The notes under the pieces are model-generated. The model ran no database searches. It saw only the letters and a program-made list of their open reading frames with translations, and was not told where the DNA came from. From Fratercula arctica (lineage: Eukaryota > Chordata > Aves > Charadriiformes > Alcidae), in NCBI GenBank assembly GCA_947846985.1, contig CANTUZ010000007.1, forward strand, positions 29,454,355 through 29,518,354: a DNA stretch of 64,000 bases, in the 5' to 3' direction. Of this stretch, positions 12,842 through 25,619 are shown piece by piece. The first letter of the stretch is position 1. Each line of letters begins with the position of its first letter. Both the position numbers and the translations under genes were made by a program.

Positions 12842-15800
12842 TCCCAGAGGACACGTATTCTGGGAAGACAGAGAGTTATGAGATTACTTAGACAAAAATT
12901 AAAACACAGATATGCTCTGTTGCTGTAGGACCTGATCCAAAGGTTTGCTGACCGCAGCCGGCTCTGATCATAGGACCAGAAACAACACAAACACAGTCCT
13001 GGGGATAGCCCATACAAGTCAGGGACCCTCATTCCTTTTTAGAACACAATTTTAAATCTTTTTCTTAAATGATGGCAGCTAATACCCTGCTATAGTATTC
13101 TGGAATAGGAAAAGTATACTTTGTTGCACCTACTGGGTATACAATATAAGAAAGGAACAATACCAACTTGGAACACTCAATTCAGACTCAAAATGATTGC
13201 TACAATTTATGGTATGCTGTTTTGAAAAAAGTATAGGTAATAGTAAATTTTTATTAAAAATGCAATATCTGACATGCAGACATATGCTACTATTATTTTC
13301 TTTATTATATGCTATTGTGTTGTTTGTTTTTTTTTAAAAAAATGCCTAAATTTAATACTCTTTCTAAAGCAATTTGCTTTCAGGATTAATTTCCAAAAAC
13401 ATCAACTTTTAAGAATAAATCCTCAGAATGTTCCTTCATGAAGAGAAATCAATACTATCCTCATTCAACCTGAAGCACAGCAAGAACATATGACTAAAGT
13501 GCAAGAGCCTGAACCAAGACAGAAAGCTTCTGGAGACTTCTACAAATCCAGATCCTTAATGTACCAATAGGCATATATTAACACCTTTCTGAAGAATAAT
13601 ACTGTATATGGATTCTGAACTCTGATGTGATAATGAAGAGAAATACCTTTCCTCTTCTGATCAATATAGGGGTGGGTGTTCATCTAAGAAAGAAAATGAT
13701 GTTCTCATGATTGCTCTTGTAAGACAAAGGGCTCAGAATAGTGGTCACATTATGTCTGGTCAAAACGTCCTTCAGTTCTTCCAGTGCTGCTCATTCTCAT
13801 ACATGGCACAGAGCACTGTAGCTGCCATGTAAGTCCTAAAATTATTTAGGAGCAGATCCAAGCAGCCTACTTCATTTTTTTATTTTTTATTTTTTTTTAA
13901 ATTAAGGTGGGCCAACTACCTTTACCACCAAAATATTTGAAATACGGACAGGTTAAACTTTGCTGTAAATTAAGCCATTTTCTTCCAGGATGCAGATGCT
14001 CAGCATAGAAACACACATGGGTACAACTGAGCAGCAGAAGGCAGAATGCAATCCGTGCAAATGTCCTTCAAGGAAATACACCTGTGCTATGACATAAAAG
14101 GGAAATTATATAAAAAAAAAAGGGGGAGAATCATAGAGCCACCCCTATAAAAAAGGTGATCATAACACTGAGAACTTGAAAGACCACCAATTGACTTCTC
14201 AGTTTTCAGCTGAGCAGACTCCACCTGCACTTATTCTCGTCACTGTAGCTCGTTAGCATCCATGTTAAACAGGAAATTAATTTGAACTACGACAACAGCA
14301 CCTATAATGGTAATTTCCAGTCAAAGGGAAATGTTGAATCCTGAGCAGACAATGCTCAGAATAAGGGGCATCAAATATATTCAGTGCATAACCTCACATG
14401 AATAGTCAGATAATTTTGCTTGAATGAGAAATGAACACTGAAAAACAATACTGGATCTACACAGTGATTGAATTAAAAAGCACAATCAAAGCACTGGAAG
14501 CATTCATTTCTTCAATGATTCAAGTCCCTTACGGTCACAGGCAATCAGATTATACATGGGCAGCACAGACAGAGCTGCAGAACAACTATTCCAAAAGCCA
14601 CCGCATGAAGACACCACTGAACACATCCTAATGTCCAATAACCAACTCTATTGCTGCAATTGAGAAAAAAAAAAAACCAAACCAAAACACAACAACAAAA
14701 AAACCCTAAAATAACATCCAAAAATGGCAGACTATGGTGTGCTGGAGGAAGCTGGAGAAGAGATCACAGACATCAAGTTAAAAAGCGAGCCCTGCTTCAT
14801 GTTATGCAGAAACGATGCTAACACTTGAGCAACCACAAGCTCTTAGTCTGGCAGTGATACTGGTATGACTACAGATGGGTGGAACTTGGCTTTCCAAAGT
14901 ACTGAGCACAAGATTTTGACGAGTCAGACTGGTATCTGACCAAGAAAAAGAGTTCTTTGTACTAAATTTATTACTATATCTTCGTTAATTAATGATTTAT
15001 TAGACATTAAATTACATCTAAGTTCGGCAATGTGAGAAACCAATCACTAGCACAACGATTCTAACAATAAATTTGCACACATAAAAGCCTAAATTATATT
15101 GTGAGACTAAGGCAAGAGGACAAACAACATCAACATTGCCTACATAAAGGGAAACTTGTTCCTAGTAAAAGAAAGCATGGAGATAGGGAGACATAAACCC
15201 CTATTGTAAGCAATAAGAGAGATTGGTTACCACCCATGGATATACACCTGATTTTCTTAGAAGACTGGCTGTTCTGGTCAGTGCTCTGCCATGATGAATT
15301 TTGACTTTGCTAATTACCCAAATCTCAGAAATTCAGAAAAGACTACGTCCAATGTGATCCAAATTATTCCTGTGTCCAGCATCAGATGAAGTGTGTACCA
15401 AAGAAGAGTATTTTCTCAGTGCTTACAACCTATTGAAAGCATAGAAATCTGAGTTAGCAGCAATTATGGAAAAAGTAAATAGTCAATCCCTTGTAAAAAA
15501 GGAAAAAGAAATCTTAATAAATTACACAAGGTCAACAATGCTTGAATTGTCTGAAATCTGAAATTTTCACAGGCACTATGGAAAACTACTGATGGTTTGT
15601 TTTAATACTTTGAATGTCAGCATTTCCTAGGCTGTCAGAATGACAGCTGTAGAGAAGGCAATGTATTTATGCCTGTAGTCCCGGGGGAGTTACAGTGATA
15701 AGGGTAAAGGCACGCAGCAGTAAATTTCACGTGTACCTTAAGTATTCAGCTGACTCATCACAGTATGTTCTCTCTTATTACAGGGGGGAAGAAAACACCA

Positions 15801-16015
15801 TGAAGCAAACAGAACAGTTGAAATACACATCTTGGGACGTGCTTAATAAAACCGACAGTGCACTCAAAGCAGAAGGATGTCTCTGGGCTTACGCAAAATG
15901 GAACTGGTAAAAAGGGAACATTTTTAAGCCAATTAATGTAAGAATTTCAGTCTGAGAGCTGCAGATTCACTTTTAAGCTACATACTAAATGGATATTAGC
16001 TAAAAAGGTGACTGC

Positions 16016-16047
16016 TGTGTTTGTGTGTGTATATATGTATATATATA
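16016..16047. repeat. TG/TA dinucleotide microsatellite
   Basis: An imperfect (TG)n stretch runs directly into (TA)n, interrupted by one TG. Alternating purine-pyrimidine tracts like this are polymorphic and can adopt non-B structures. No functional context is visible. Confidence 0.85.
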
Positions 16048-19000
16048 AAGTATCAGTGAAGCCTGTTTAATATGTGAATTTCACAATATTGTTAGAACTC
16101 TGATGGCTAAGTCTTTTCTTCTAATGATTTGAGAATGGGATACCCAAATTAACCACAGTAGCTTCGAATGCAAATATAAACTGAGATCTAAGTTGCCCGA
16201 GATATTCCTGCCTTCCAACATACCTTGGCCAAAATAAACAAGTGCAACTTTACAGTGTGGTCCAAGTGAAAAACAAAGAGGTTTAGAGTGTTTTGTTATT
16301 GTCATTTTTGCTTCTCTGCAAATCTACAAACAAATCTGGTGGATATAGTTTGGAAAAGGTAAGCTATTATAAAAGAGCAAATGAAATGAAGAAAAAAATA
16401 GTATTTCTTGCCCTAGGCATGAAACAGTGCCCTTGAATTATGTGTTACAATCAATTTCTAAGCTTACGCTATAGATAACATCTTTCAGTGATGTCTCATC
16501 AAACAAATTAGATCTGACCAGTGAAATACTGTAAGTTAGCTGGAATTGATGAAAATATTAATGCACTTGCTTTACAGAGCCCCCACTGTCTAAAGTATTA
16601 ACTCCTTTTGAGACCAATAGCTGCTTTACTCTAAGCTCTGACCCATGGAAAACAGATTTTTACAAAATCTATGTGGATTTACAGTTAAGAAAGAATAGCA
16701 TTCTGCATTAAGCAAATGCTCTAATTAAAATCTGGAGTGGTAGAATGTGGCTTCCGCTTATTGGACAACAGTATTTCAGGAAAAGAAAAGAATCTCACCA
16801 CAGACATGAGCCAAGATTTGGCAGAGTGAAAACTTAATGGGCAGCTGCTGTTGGGCATCTTCCAATTCTGTCAGGTCTCACAGAACCAATAATTTATATA
16901 AAACTACAGGAGTCAACTTTAGAAGTTTGATTTGAACACAGTTTATCAGCGGAAATAAGCTCTGTTTCAGAATTAAACCCTTACTATTAATGTCACTATA
17001 CCAGACTTATTTATAAGTTTTAATAAAAGTGCATTTAATATATTGCAAATCAGAACATCAGAGATTCAAGCTTAAGTCCAGGACTTAAACTGTTTATCTT
17101 GCTTCTTTTTCAGAATGAGGTGTTTAAAGCTACATTCCCACTTATATTTTTAGAAAACCAAAACCCGTCCTGGTGAGGTAGATGGGAATAGCAAGTGACT
17201 GACATTTAGAAAAATTAGGTCAAAACTTACTTACGAACCTAAATCTTGCAATTTAATTTGTACATCTAATTTGATGTACCTGGCTTGTATATACCCTGGA
17301 TTTCATTTACTTGGAAGTCGGAGTTCCCACTATTAAATCACAGATATATCACTGCTACTCAAACAATTTGGGATGCCTAAACTGTGTTACAAGATGGGCT
17401 TTTATACTAAGCTGCGCTCTTCTTTGGACATGCGTATTTTGTCTCTGCCATGTAAAGACATTAGAACATTAACACCTACCTGCAGAACAGGATAAGCCAT
17501 ATTTATACTACCAAAGCATTCGAAAGAATAACTTGATAAATAAAAAGTCTGCAATAAATTGATAGTTAATTTCAGTAAATCTGAACTAAACAACCCATGC
17601 TTCAAACTGATTAAGAAAAAAAAATAAGGATAACAGTTTATCTACAGCCCATGCTTTTATAGGCATGAAACACTTTAATATTGATAATGGGATTTCTTTA
17701 AAAAAAAAAAAAAGCAATCTAAATTGCACCTTGCCTCTAGGTAAAGTTAAAGCAGTTCTATGCATAAAGTAAATTAAGTTCTAGCGCATCAAAGATGCAC
17801 AGAAAGTGCAGTTTGATTTTTGCTTTGCTTTGCTATTCAGATTATCTCCCAGGGACTATTTCCTCCATGGATCAAAGTGTGACTGTTTGCTAGGAGCACT
17901 GACATGGAAAAATATCTCAGGATATATTTATACCATAGAGAGCCCTGCATGGAGGCTCTGTGCTCCTCTGAATCTGTGCCACTGACTCGGAGCACAGACT
18001 CTGCTCACGCCCAGAGCACAACGTGCAGATGCACCATCTAAACCATCACCCACAGAAAACGACAGAACTGCCCAAAATGCTCTGCTAGGACACTTGAGAA
18101 GAAGGGCAGCAAAACCAGTGGTGCTTTGGTTTCTTTCAAGACAAGGTGAATGTCAGTCTGAGATTTAGGCTGTCCCAAGAGGGAGCAGGTAATCCCAGTG
18201 ACGGGTTGGATTTGCACAGACGTTGGGCGTCTGAGTTTAGTATGCTGGAGATCTTGCTCACAAACCCACAGGTACTTCTCAAGGCAGACTCCTATCACCA
18301 TATTTGTACAGTCACAATTTGTTTTAATTTCACGCTGAAAAGTAATAAATAGGACTTCATCTACGCTATCATGTGGTACACACCACCGAGCAGCATCACT
18401 AATTGTCTATGTTACAACTAGCGCTGATGACAAGCCACAATCTCTACCCTGCAAAACTCCATCTGATGGAGGCTTTAATGCAGAACAACGCAATTTCTTT
18501 TGATGGAATGTATTGGCAGTGCCCCAGACCTAGTCAAGCACAGAGCAAACAAGCAGCCTGTAATTTGCTGATGCAGTAATGAAGGCGACCAGAAAGATCC
18601 TTACAGATTAGCAGGCAATCAGGGAGAGTTTCACTGCACACTAACTGCTTCACTGCTGGCAAATGTGGAATACTCTTAGGAGCGCTAATAAGGAAAAAAA
18701 TAACAAACAAGGTGGCTTGTGCTTCCCTCACAAAAGTCAGCTTTTTCAATCAAAATTGAAGAACCATGTTGTATACGATGCTGAAACACAGGATGACATT
18801 TTAAAAGGCCTCAATCCCAACTAGCAAATGGAACACTGCAGCTGTTAACAAGTTCATAGCAGACACTCAGTCGCACACGTAAATGCAGATTAATGGCACA
18901 TACAGCTGCTGAAAAAGACAAACACAAAGAGGGAGAGATAGAGAAAAGAGAAGCGAATGATTTGTGATGTCTGTGCTTTATTTATGAGCCTGGACTGGCT

Positions 19001-21933
19001 ACGGGACAGACTTGTTTTCCCATCAGCGATTATGTAAAAGTCACAACCACTCCTGCATTTTAACATCCAAATTTTCTTCATTTTACCCCCCTGGATATAT
19101 ATTTTCAGGGATAATCTTGCAGAAAATTTTGGACTATCTGCATTTGAAGAAAGTTATTCAAATGCTAAACGAGGGAGTTATTCTGTTGCATGGTACTAAG
19201 TAAATAAGGTGGGAGAAACTACTATGTCATGCTTTTAACTTTTAGTAACCAGCTTTGTGATACTGATTTTTGTATTATCAGCCCCAGTGTTAGTCAGACA
19301 TTTCTTTTCACTGCTCTGCCTAAAAATAAAAAATCAAATCATAAAGACAACAGTTGGAAAAGCCAAACCTGCACTGTTATTCCACCTGACCTCAAGAAGC
19401 CAAAAAATGTACATATGGGATTTGTCTGACCTCAACATAAACAGATTTCAAAGCCCCAAACAATGGAAGGACTCAAACTGATAGAGGCATTTATGACCTG
19501 ACCTGTACAAACATGTTAAGAAATAGCACTTTGTCTGTAGTTACCCTGTACAAACCACAGAAAACAGGTTTCAGAGATCAGCAGAGTTAGTGGAGAGTCA
19601 GAAAACTGTATTTCAAAACAATTTTATTTTTTCCAAACAAATAACTATTTTTGTAAATTGATTTTTTAAAAACTTTTTGCATAAAGAAAATGAGGGTATA
19701 ATGAAGGTATAGGTCAATTAAGCTAAAACATTTGTTCAGTTTTCTAACTGAAAATATGTTAATATATCCAATAAATTTTAAACATATTTCCACAACAAAA
19801 AGAGGAAACTTCTACCTCTTGTATTTCAGAAGTTCTCAAAAGCCCGAAAAAAACATTTTTTAAAACATTTATTCAATCTTGATATATTCCTCTGGGAAAA
19901 CATGGTGCAAAGGAAATTTATTCCCTGAAACTTCCACATCATAGGTCTTTATCATACACATTATATGCACTGTGGATCCACCAATCCCAAACCATCAAAC
20001 CTCCAGACCTCCAAGGCACAGCCAGGAGACGCTCGCAATCTGGATACCCTCAAGCCTGTTGGATTTACTGTGAAATTGTATCTGTTTTGGTCACTGCTAA
20101 AAGAACTGCTTTTTCTGAGCATGGCTGAACCACTATCAGGGGCTGCCACATGTCAGGCAGCCCCGTGAGATAAGTATTCAGAGAGAAATAAGTCTGTCAC
20201 ACCCATGGAAAAAGGGGAGCATACAATAACTGAAGGCTGCTTGTGAAAACATTTTTACATGACATGACCTGAAAACACAAAAACCAGCTGTTAGTATTAG
20301 CTGATTATTACTTGCATGACCACCTAATTTTCTTCTTATAAAAAAAGGGTCGATTCCTGATGCTTAGATATGCAAAAATTTAAATAAAGAAAAAACAAAC
20401 ACGCCTTCCATGTCTTTGGCTAAATTGTTTGCTATGATCAGTATTGTCTAGAAAGTGGAAATGGTCTAATAATTTGTAATTACCAGATGTATTTTAAAAG
20501 AACAAAAGTTACATTATTACCTTAAAAATAAAAATTAATTAGTTAACAGCATTAAGAATTCACTAAAAGGCAGGGGGTTTTGGGATGTATTTTTGAGGCA
20601 ATATTTTTGGGATTTTCCAGCAATAGCCAAGCCTGATCTTACTCTTAATTCACCTTTGACACATCACCTCAAGTTGGGACACTACATTTCAAAAATATGA
20701 AAGTGGTAGGCTCATAAAAATATTGATCCAGATCCCATTGAAGACAATATCTGTTACTTAATGGACGTAAGCATATGCTGAATTAGACTCATAATTGGAC
20801 GCTGAAGAGGTTCATGTGAATCCATGGCTGCCAAACCTAGATGTTCATCTGACCAAACTTTCATAGCACGAGACTCTATGTACGTCTAAAGACAAATTTC
20901 CCAGTTCTGTAAAACTTCAAAGAAGGTAAAGAGTGCTCACTAAACAAGGAGCTTTCCAGTGTTTTGTTCTCCTTGGTTACTCTAAAGCAGCATACTGTAT
21001 TTCCATATACTTTTCAAAGATTTTTCTAGTACTTCAGAGGATGGCTTCATTACTAACCTTCCTTATAATTTTCTACATTATCCATTAGTGTAGCTTCTTA
21101 AAAATTCAGATGCTATTTTACTGTTACAATAGTAATAGTAAAATGCTTTCAGTATACTTTTTTTGTAGTAGTAGTAGATTATCTAGAGAAAGGACAGGTT
21201 TCAAGGGGCCTGTAGTCAGTTCTTAAACAAACGTACACCCATTCCTCAGCCATCCCTTATTCTTCCATGGCAGAGAGTGGGTATAGAGAGCTCCCCCGTA
21301 CCCCTCTGTCCTCAGTGGTGTCACACCTGGAACTTCACACTGTGAACCTGATTCATGCTTATGCTTTCTAGGCAGAAAAATACGTGATTATTTCATAATC
21401 AATATACATAATAGGACTGATAGTTTCACTGACACTGCATTTCTAGTACTTTCTAATTTTTTAGTGAATGATTTTGTAATTTTCTTATTTCCTTTTTCCA
21501 TGTAATTTCCTGGTTTTCAAGGCAACTTTCACCACATTCATACCCCCAGAAAAATCACAAATTCAAACCCTTTTTATCTGCCACATTGCATGTACGCTCA
21601 TTGACCTGATGAAATAACTGACAGCAGAAGCAGAAGTAGGTTCCTATCCCCTATAAGAACCAGAAAAGGACTGAAATACAACATGCATGTCACATCTATT
21701 TCCCTATGTCTAGGAATTATGTGACTCAATATCCTCTGAGTACATCATAGATTTTACCTTTTCCCTAGATTCAATTCCTGTCCCCTCAAGCCAAGTGCCT
21801 TCTATATCTAAAGATCATTTAAATATCCTATAACGTGCATGTATGGTTGCTTCAGGAATAAATTGTTTTTACTCAAAACGACTGAGGATGCTACACAGCT
21901 AAGAGAGACTAAGATGCATTCCAGCTCCATCTT

Positions 21934-21957
21934 ATGCTATCCCACATGCTATCCCAC
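21934..21957. repeat. Perfect 12-bp tandem duplication
   Basis: The unit ATGCTATCCCAC occurs twice with no spacer. The exact identity of the copies suggests a recent slippage duplication. It does not disrupt any recognised gene. Confidence 0.85.
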
Positions 21958-24056
21958 AACAGACACTGCTACGGGGGCCACTTTTTCTGCTAAATCCCCT
22001 CAAGTTGCTGAATTCAGGGAAGTATAGCAGATGGCTCAAGAATAATGTTGGATTCATGTGAAAAATCAACTTTTTGATAAATATTGTTAATATCTAGCAT
22101 AGGTTTGACATATATTCTTATTAACTTGAGCCAGACAGATTGGCAATAAAATCTTCCATGCTGAAGTCAGAAAAACGCAAGAAGTGTCTTCATTTTTCCT
22201 GCCATCAAAAATCTGAGGAAAACAGGAGAAAGAAAAGTGGTAAGATAAAGGTTAAAGCCAATCTTGTAGGAGTCGAGATAATTTTAGGTTCTGAATTGCA
22301 GAAGTATCTGATTAGGCATTATTGTTTCCTATAGTCTGGAGAACAATAGAACTGTGATCACTGTAAATAAATATTTTGCTTTCTATGTTGGTTAAAAGCT
22401 GGAAATCAACTGCCAGGCTTACTTTTCCCCTCTGAATTGCGAAATGTTCTGTATAGGTTCAAAGCCCCTAACAATCAAAGGCAGAAACACAGAGATGACT
22501 GCCAATTTCTTATGCCTGTTACTAAGCAAATATTTTATGACAAAACAGAAAATAATCAAGGCGATTGTAGGGAAGAGGAAAACATGTTTAATAACACAGT
22601 AAAAGGATGGAATATAAGGCATAAGACAAAATTCACAGGCCTACATACATTTTGAGTTTCCCAATGGAAGTCTCTACAAGATTACATGTAACTGCATTAA
22701 GCAAGAGACAGTCACGTTCCGTTTCTTTGTCCGGAGTAATGCTAAAAGCTGATGGGATAAACAGGGACAGTCTCAGGTGGGTAGATACCTCACCTGTGAC
22801 TCAGCTTGGCTTGAGGTGATTTTGTCAGTCAAAACGTAGCACACATTCCCCATTTCCATTGGAAATGTCTGAATAGCTCAATATTTCTGCCAAAGTGCTG
22901 AGGAACTACAGCTCCTCAATACCCCCTGCTTTCTGGCACAGATGGAGGTGATATGCCATTTTCACTTCCCCCACACCTTTAATAAAGGATGAAAGTAAAA
23001 AAGAATGTTTGGAAATTAACTTTGGTGGCCAAACTGAAGTATATAAAAAGATTTCTGTCTGAATGAAAACAAAATAGGGATTTTTTTCCAGTGTGTCCTG
23101 AGCTTTACGACGAAAAAACAAACAATTAAGAACTATGTGAATTTCAAAGACTGTAACTCAGAGGATCAACGATACAGAAGAATCTAAAGCTTTCAATTTA
23201 CAAACAATACTTTATACTAACAGCAGTGCAAGAGCCTCCATCCCAGGAGAGGGGAGTAAGCCCTTGTACTGTATCTGAATTTGAAGAACAAAACAAAGGA
23301 AAAAAACCCTCAGTACTATTAACCAATCTAAGTTTTCCCTTTTTTCTTTTTCTTTTTAAAGAAAAACCTTGGTCATAAGAGAAATATAATCTCATTCAAG
23401 AATAGCTTGTACTATCCATCCAAGGCTTGCCTCTCACAGGGAAACTGTTAAGTTAGTTAAATTCTATTTAACTATAGTACTAGAACTAAATGCTCATGAA
23501 CTAAATTTTTAGAATACTAAACAATGAAAAGTAACAGAGCAGACCTGATACTATGAGAAAAGCACAAAATTCCAAATCAGAACTCACTGAAAGGAAGAGG
23601 AAAAGGATAGAGTCCAATATTTCACAGCCTGAGCAACTGGGACGCAAATGATTTGGGAGTTGAAAAGCATTTGGTTAATTATAATCAGAGTAAGAAATAT
23701 CTTTTTGTTCTTGTTTAAAAGTTGTCTGAGCTTTTGACAGATATACATTTACAGAATGTTGCTATTGTCTGCTTTCCCCTTATTTCAATTTTGTGAAGCA
23801 TTTCTGAAAAAAAAAAATCTACGTGCTGTAAGCAAACATTTAATGAACATGTTAATATAAATTATACAGATGGATGAGCTAAGGATTTATTAGGAACTCC
23901 AACTGTTAAATTTCCTTTGAAGTGTTCGGATTCAGCACATCCATACTATAAACCCAGAGGTGAAGTGATAAATTTTGTAAATTGAAAACATAGACACACT
24001 GAGCTCCCAGTTATTTAAATGGTTGCTCATGGGATTTAGGGCAGAAATTGATTAGT

Positions 24057-24327
24057 TTATGAAAGAAAGTTAGACGACACAGTTACTGAGGATAATGAGG
24101 AATCCGGCTGCGCTGCAGTCACGGGTTTCTCATCTCCCTTCGCCGAGACACACCTGGCATAACTGTTACGGTGCAGGCGTGAAACAACTGCCTGGAACCG
24201 TCCTTCCTCTTCAAACTCAACTCTTTCTTTCCAAGAGAAACTGTATTTGCTTTCAATTGCTGTTACAGCTTTGACTTTCTCCTTGAGCTTCACAATCAGA
24301 TGCTTCGTTGATTGTAAATAACAAACA
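24057..24327 (-). other. Best unassigned protein-like frame (minus strand), no family recognised
   Basis: On the minus strand a frame is open from an upstream TAA (near 24330) to a TAA at 24057-24059. From a GTG at 24293 it would give 78 residues. The middle is rich in E, K, R and S (KLKEKVKAVTAIE, FEEEGRFQAVV) and the end is serine-rich, so it looks more protein-like than its neighbours. Nine CpGs lie between 24075 and 24200, raising local GC. A donor-like GCCAG|GTGTGT sits with its GT at 24153-24152, but I see no convincing acceptor pyrimidine tract upstream and no ATG. It may be an unrecognised exon, a decayed retrocopy, or chance. I do not recognise the protein. Confidence 0.15.
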
Positions 24328-24780
24328 TGAAAGAATAATTATTAACATTAATTATCAAACTTATCATGAATGTCGAAAACCAACAACTCTTCAATAAAAC
24401 CTACTTTATGAGATTAAAGCTTCCCAAGAGACCCAGAGACATTTACATGTTTTGATCTGGAAAGGAATGGAAAATAATACTACTGACAGCAAATCACACC
24501 ATGTATGAACGACTCATTGCTCCTAATAAGAAGGTATTGAAAGAAAGAAAAATTCCAGTATAACAGAGAGAAGAAGGTAGACAAAGCCCTGCCCATCAAA
24601 GGTAACTCCTGAAATTGAGGACAAAACACTGTAAAGGTACCTGTCTATACATAATTGACCTTGCTGCTGTAACCTGTGCTCAACAGACATGACCGTTTTG
24701 CTTTGTGGCTTCCGAGGACCGTGAGTTGATGCATGTCCTCTGTTGCTATCAAAAAAGCCTCCAAGGGGTTATGAGAAGGG

Positions 24781-25020
24781 ATGAAAAATCAGGAAAAATA
24801 ATGTTCTGAGGATGGAAAATGAAACTCAAGTGCAGAAGGTAGAGGGAAGGCAGTAAGAAGAGAACTGATCCCAAAAAAGAAAGGAAAAAAAAAAAAAAAT
24901 TACCATAGGCTAAAGGTGGAGTAAACAGTGACATGAAGGTACTGGAGAAAAGTAGAAGAAATGTGAGAAAATTAGAAAGGGGGAGGGGAACACAGGAGAA
25001 AGGGGCAGGGGAAAAAAACC
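24781..25020. repeat. Purine-biased tract (plus strand)
   Basis: I counted 51 pyrimidines in these 240 bases, so the plus strand is about 79% purine. It includes an A15 run (24885-24899) and G/A-rich segments around 24976-25016. The minus-strand frame here (24749-25045) is only a translation of the polypyrimidine complement, hence its F/L/S-rich product. Such tracts can form triplex structures; no element family is evident. Confidence 0.75.
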
Positions 25021-25329
25021 TGAAGAGTACCTTGAGATATAACATGAACTAACTAGTTATGTTTATTTCTCCTAGAATCTTAGCTGCCAAAACATTGACC
25101 TTACTTGCTTTACAGTATCAGATGCCAGAAGACCTGTAATTAACTCCCCTGTTTGACTAAAACAAAACTTCCTTATTTTCCACTGGTTACTGCTTTGCCA
25201 ACATAGCTAATATCAACAAAGACGTTGACTGACTGAAATGTAATGCCAGGTGATTATTTCTGATAGTATACGATTTTAAAAAATTGCATCTAGAGTATAA
25301 GAATGTATTTATAAGCAATTAATGTCATA

Positions 25330-25380
25330 TTTTGCATTAAATATTGTATTAAATCAAACTGCATGAATATGCAATGCAAT
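25330..25380. promoter_or_regulatory. Candidate cluster of POU/octamer-like motifs
   Basis: Within 51 bp there is TTTTGCAT (25330-25337, 7 of 8 to the reverse octamer), then a GCATGAATATGCAA stretch (25361-25374) resembling a paired POU site, and two overlapping ATGCAAT copies (25369-25375 and 25374-25380). ATGCAAT also fits C/EBP-ATF composite half-sites. The surroundings (25240-25500) are AT-rich and free of repeats, as many vertebrate conserved non-coding elements are. Function is inferred from motif resemblance only. Confidence 0.2.
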
Positions 25381-25590
25381 AAAATTTCCCATCACTTCTG
25401 AAATTCCTCAATAGGTAATTTCTGTGAGTTATTTCAATTATTACTTATTAAATAATATTCACCAATTATTGCCAGAAATAAAGTGGAAGTGTTAGCTGTT
25501 AAAAAGTGTATCTTTCTTTGAAGGATATTCCTTATGTAGAAGGGCACAGTGGAAAAAAGCAGCGTAGCTAATTAAAAAACACTACACGTG

Positions 25591-25619
25591 CACACACACA
25601 GACACACAGAAAAAAAAAA
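25591..25619. repeat. CA-rich run followed by A10
   Basis: (CA)5, then an imperfect ACACAC segment and ten A (25610-25619). It is an ordinary compound microsatellite. Confidence 0.8.

Larger units (their letters stand above)
12842..24056. other. Gene-free unique DNA, 12.8-24 kb
   Basis: About 11 kb of AT-rich sequence in which I recognise no exon, RNA gene or transposon. The open frames are short (below 90 codons), scattered on both strands and without splice support. Simple repeats include A/T runs near 13320-13340 and 13874-13899, A12 at 14665-14676, the TG/TA repeat at 16016-16047, A15 at 17700-17714, and a GTA trinucleotide run near 21164-21178. Confidence 0.6.
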
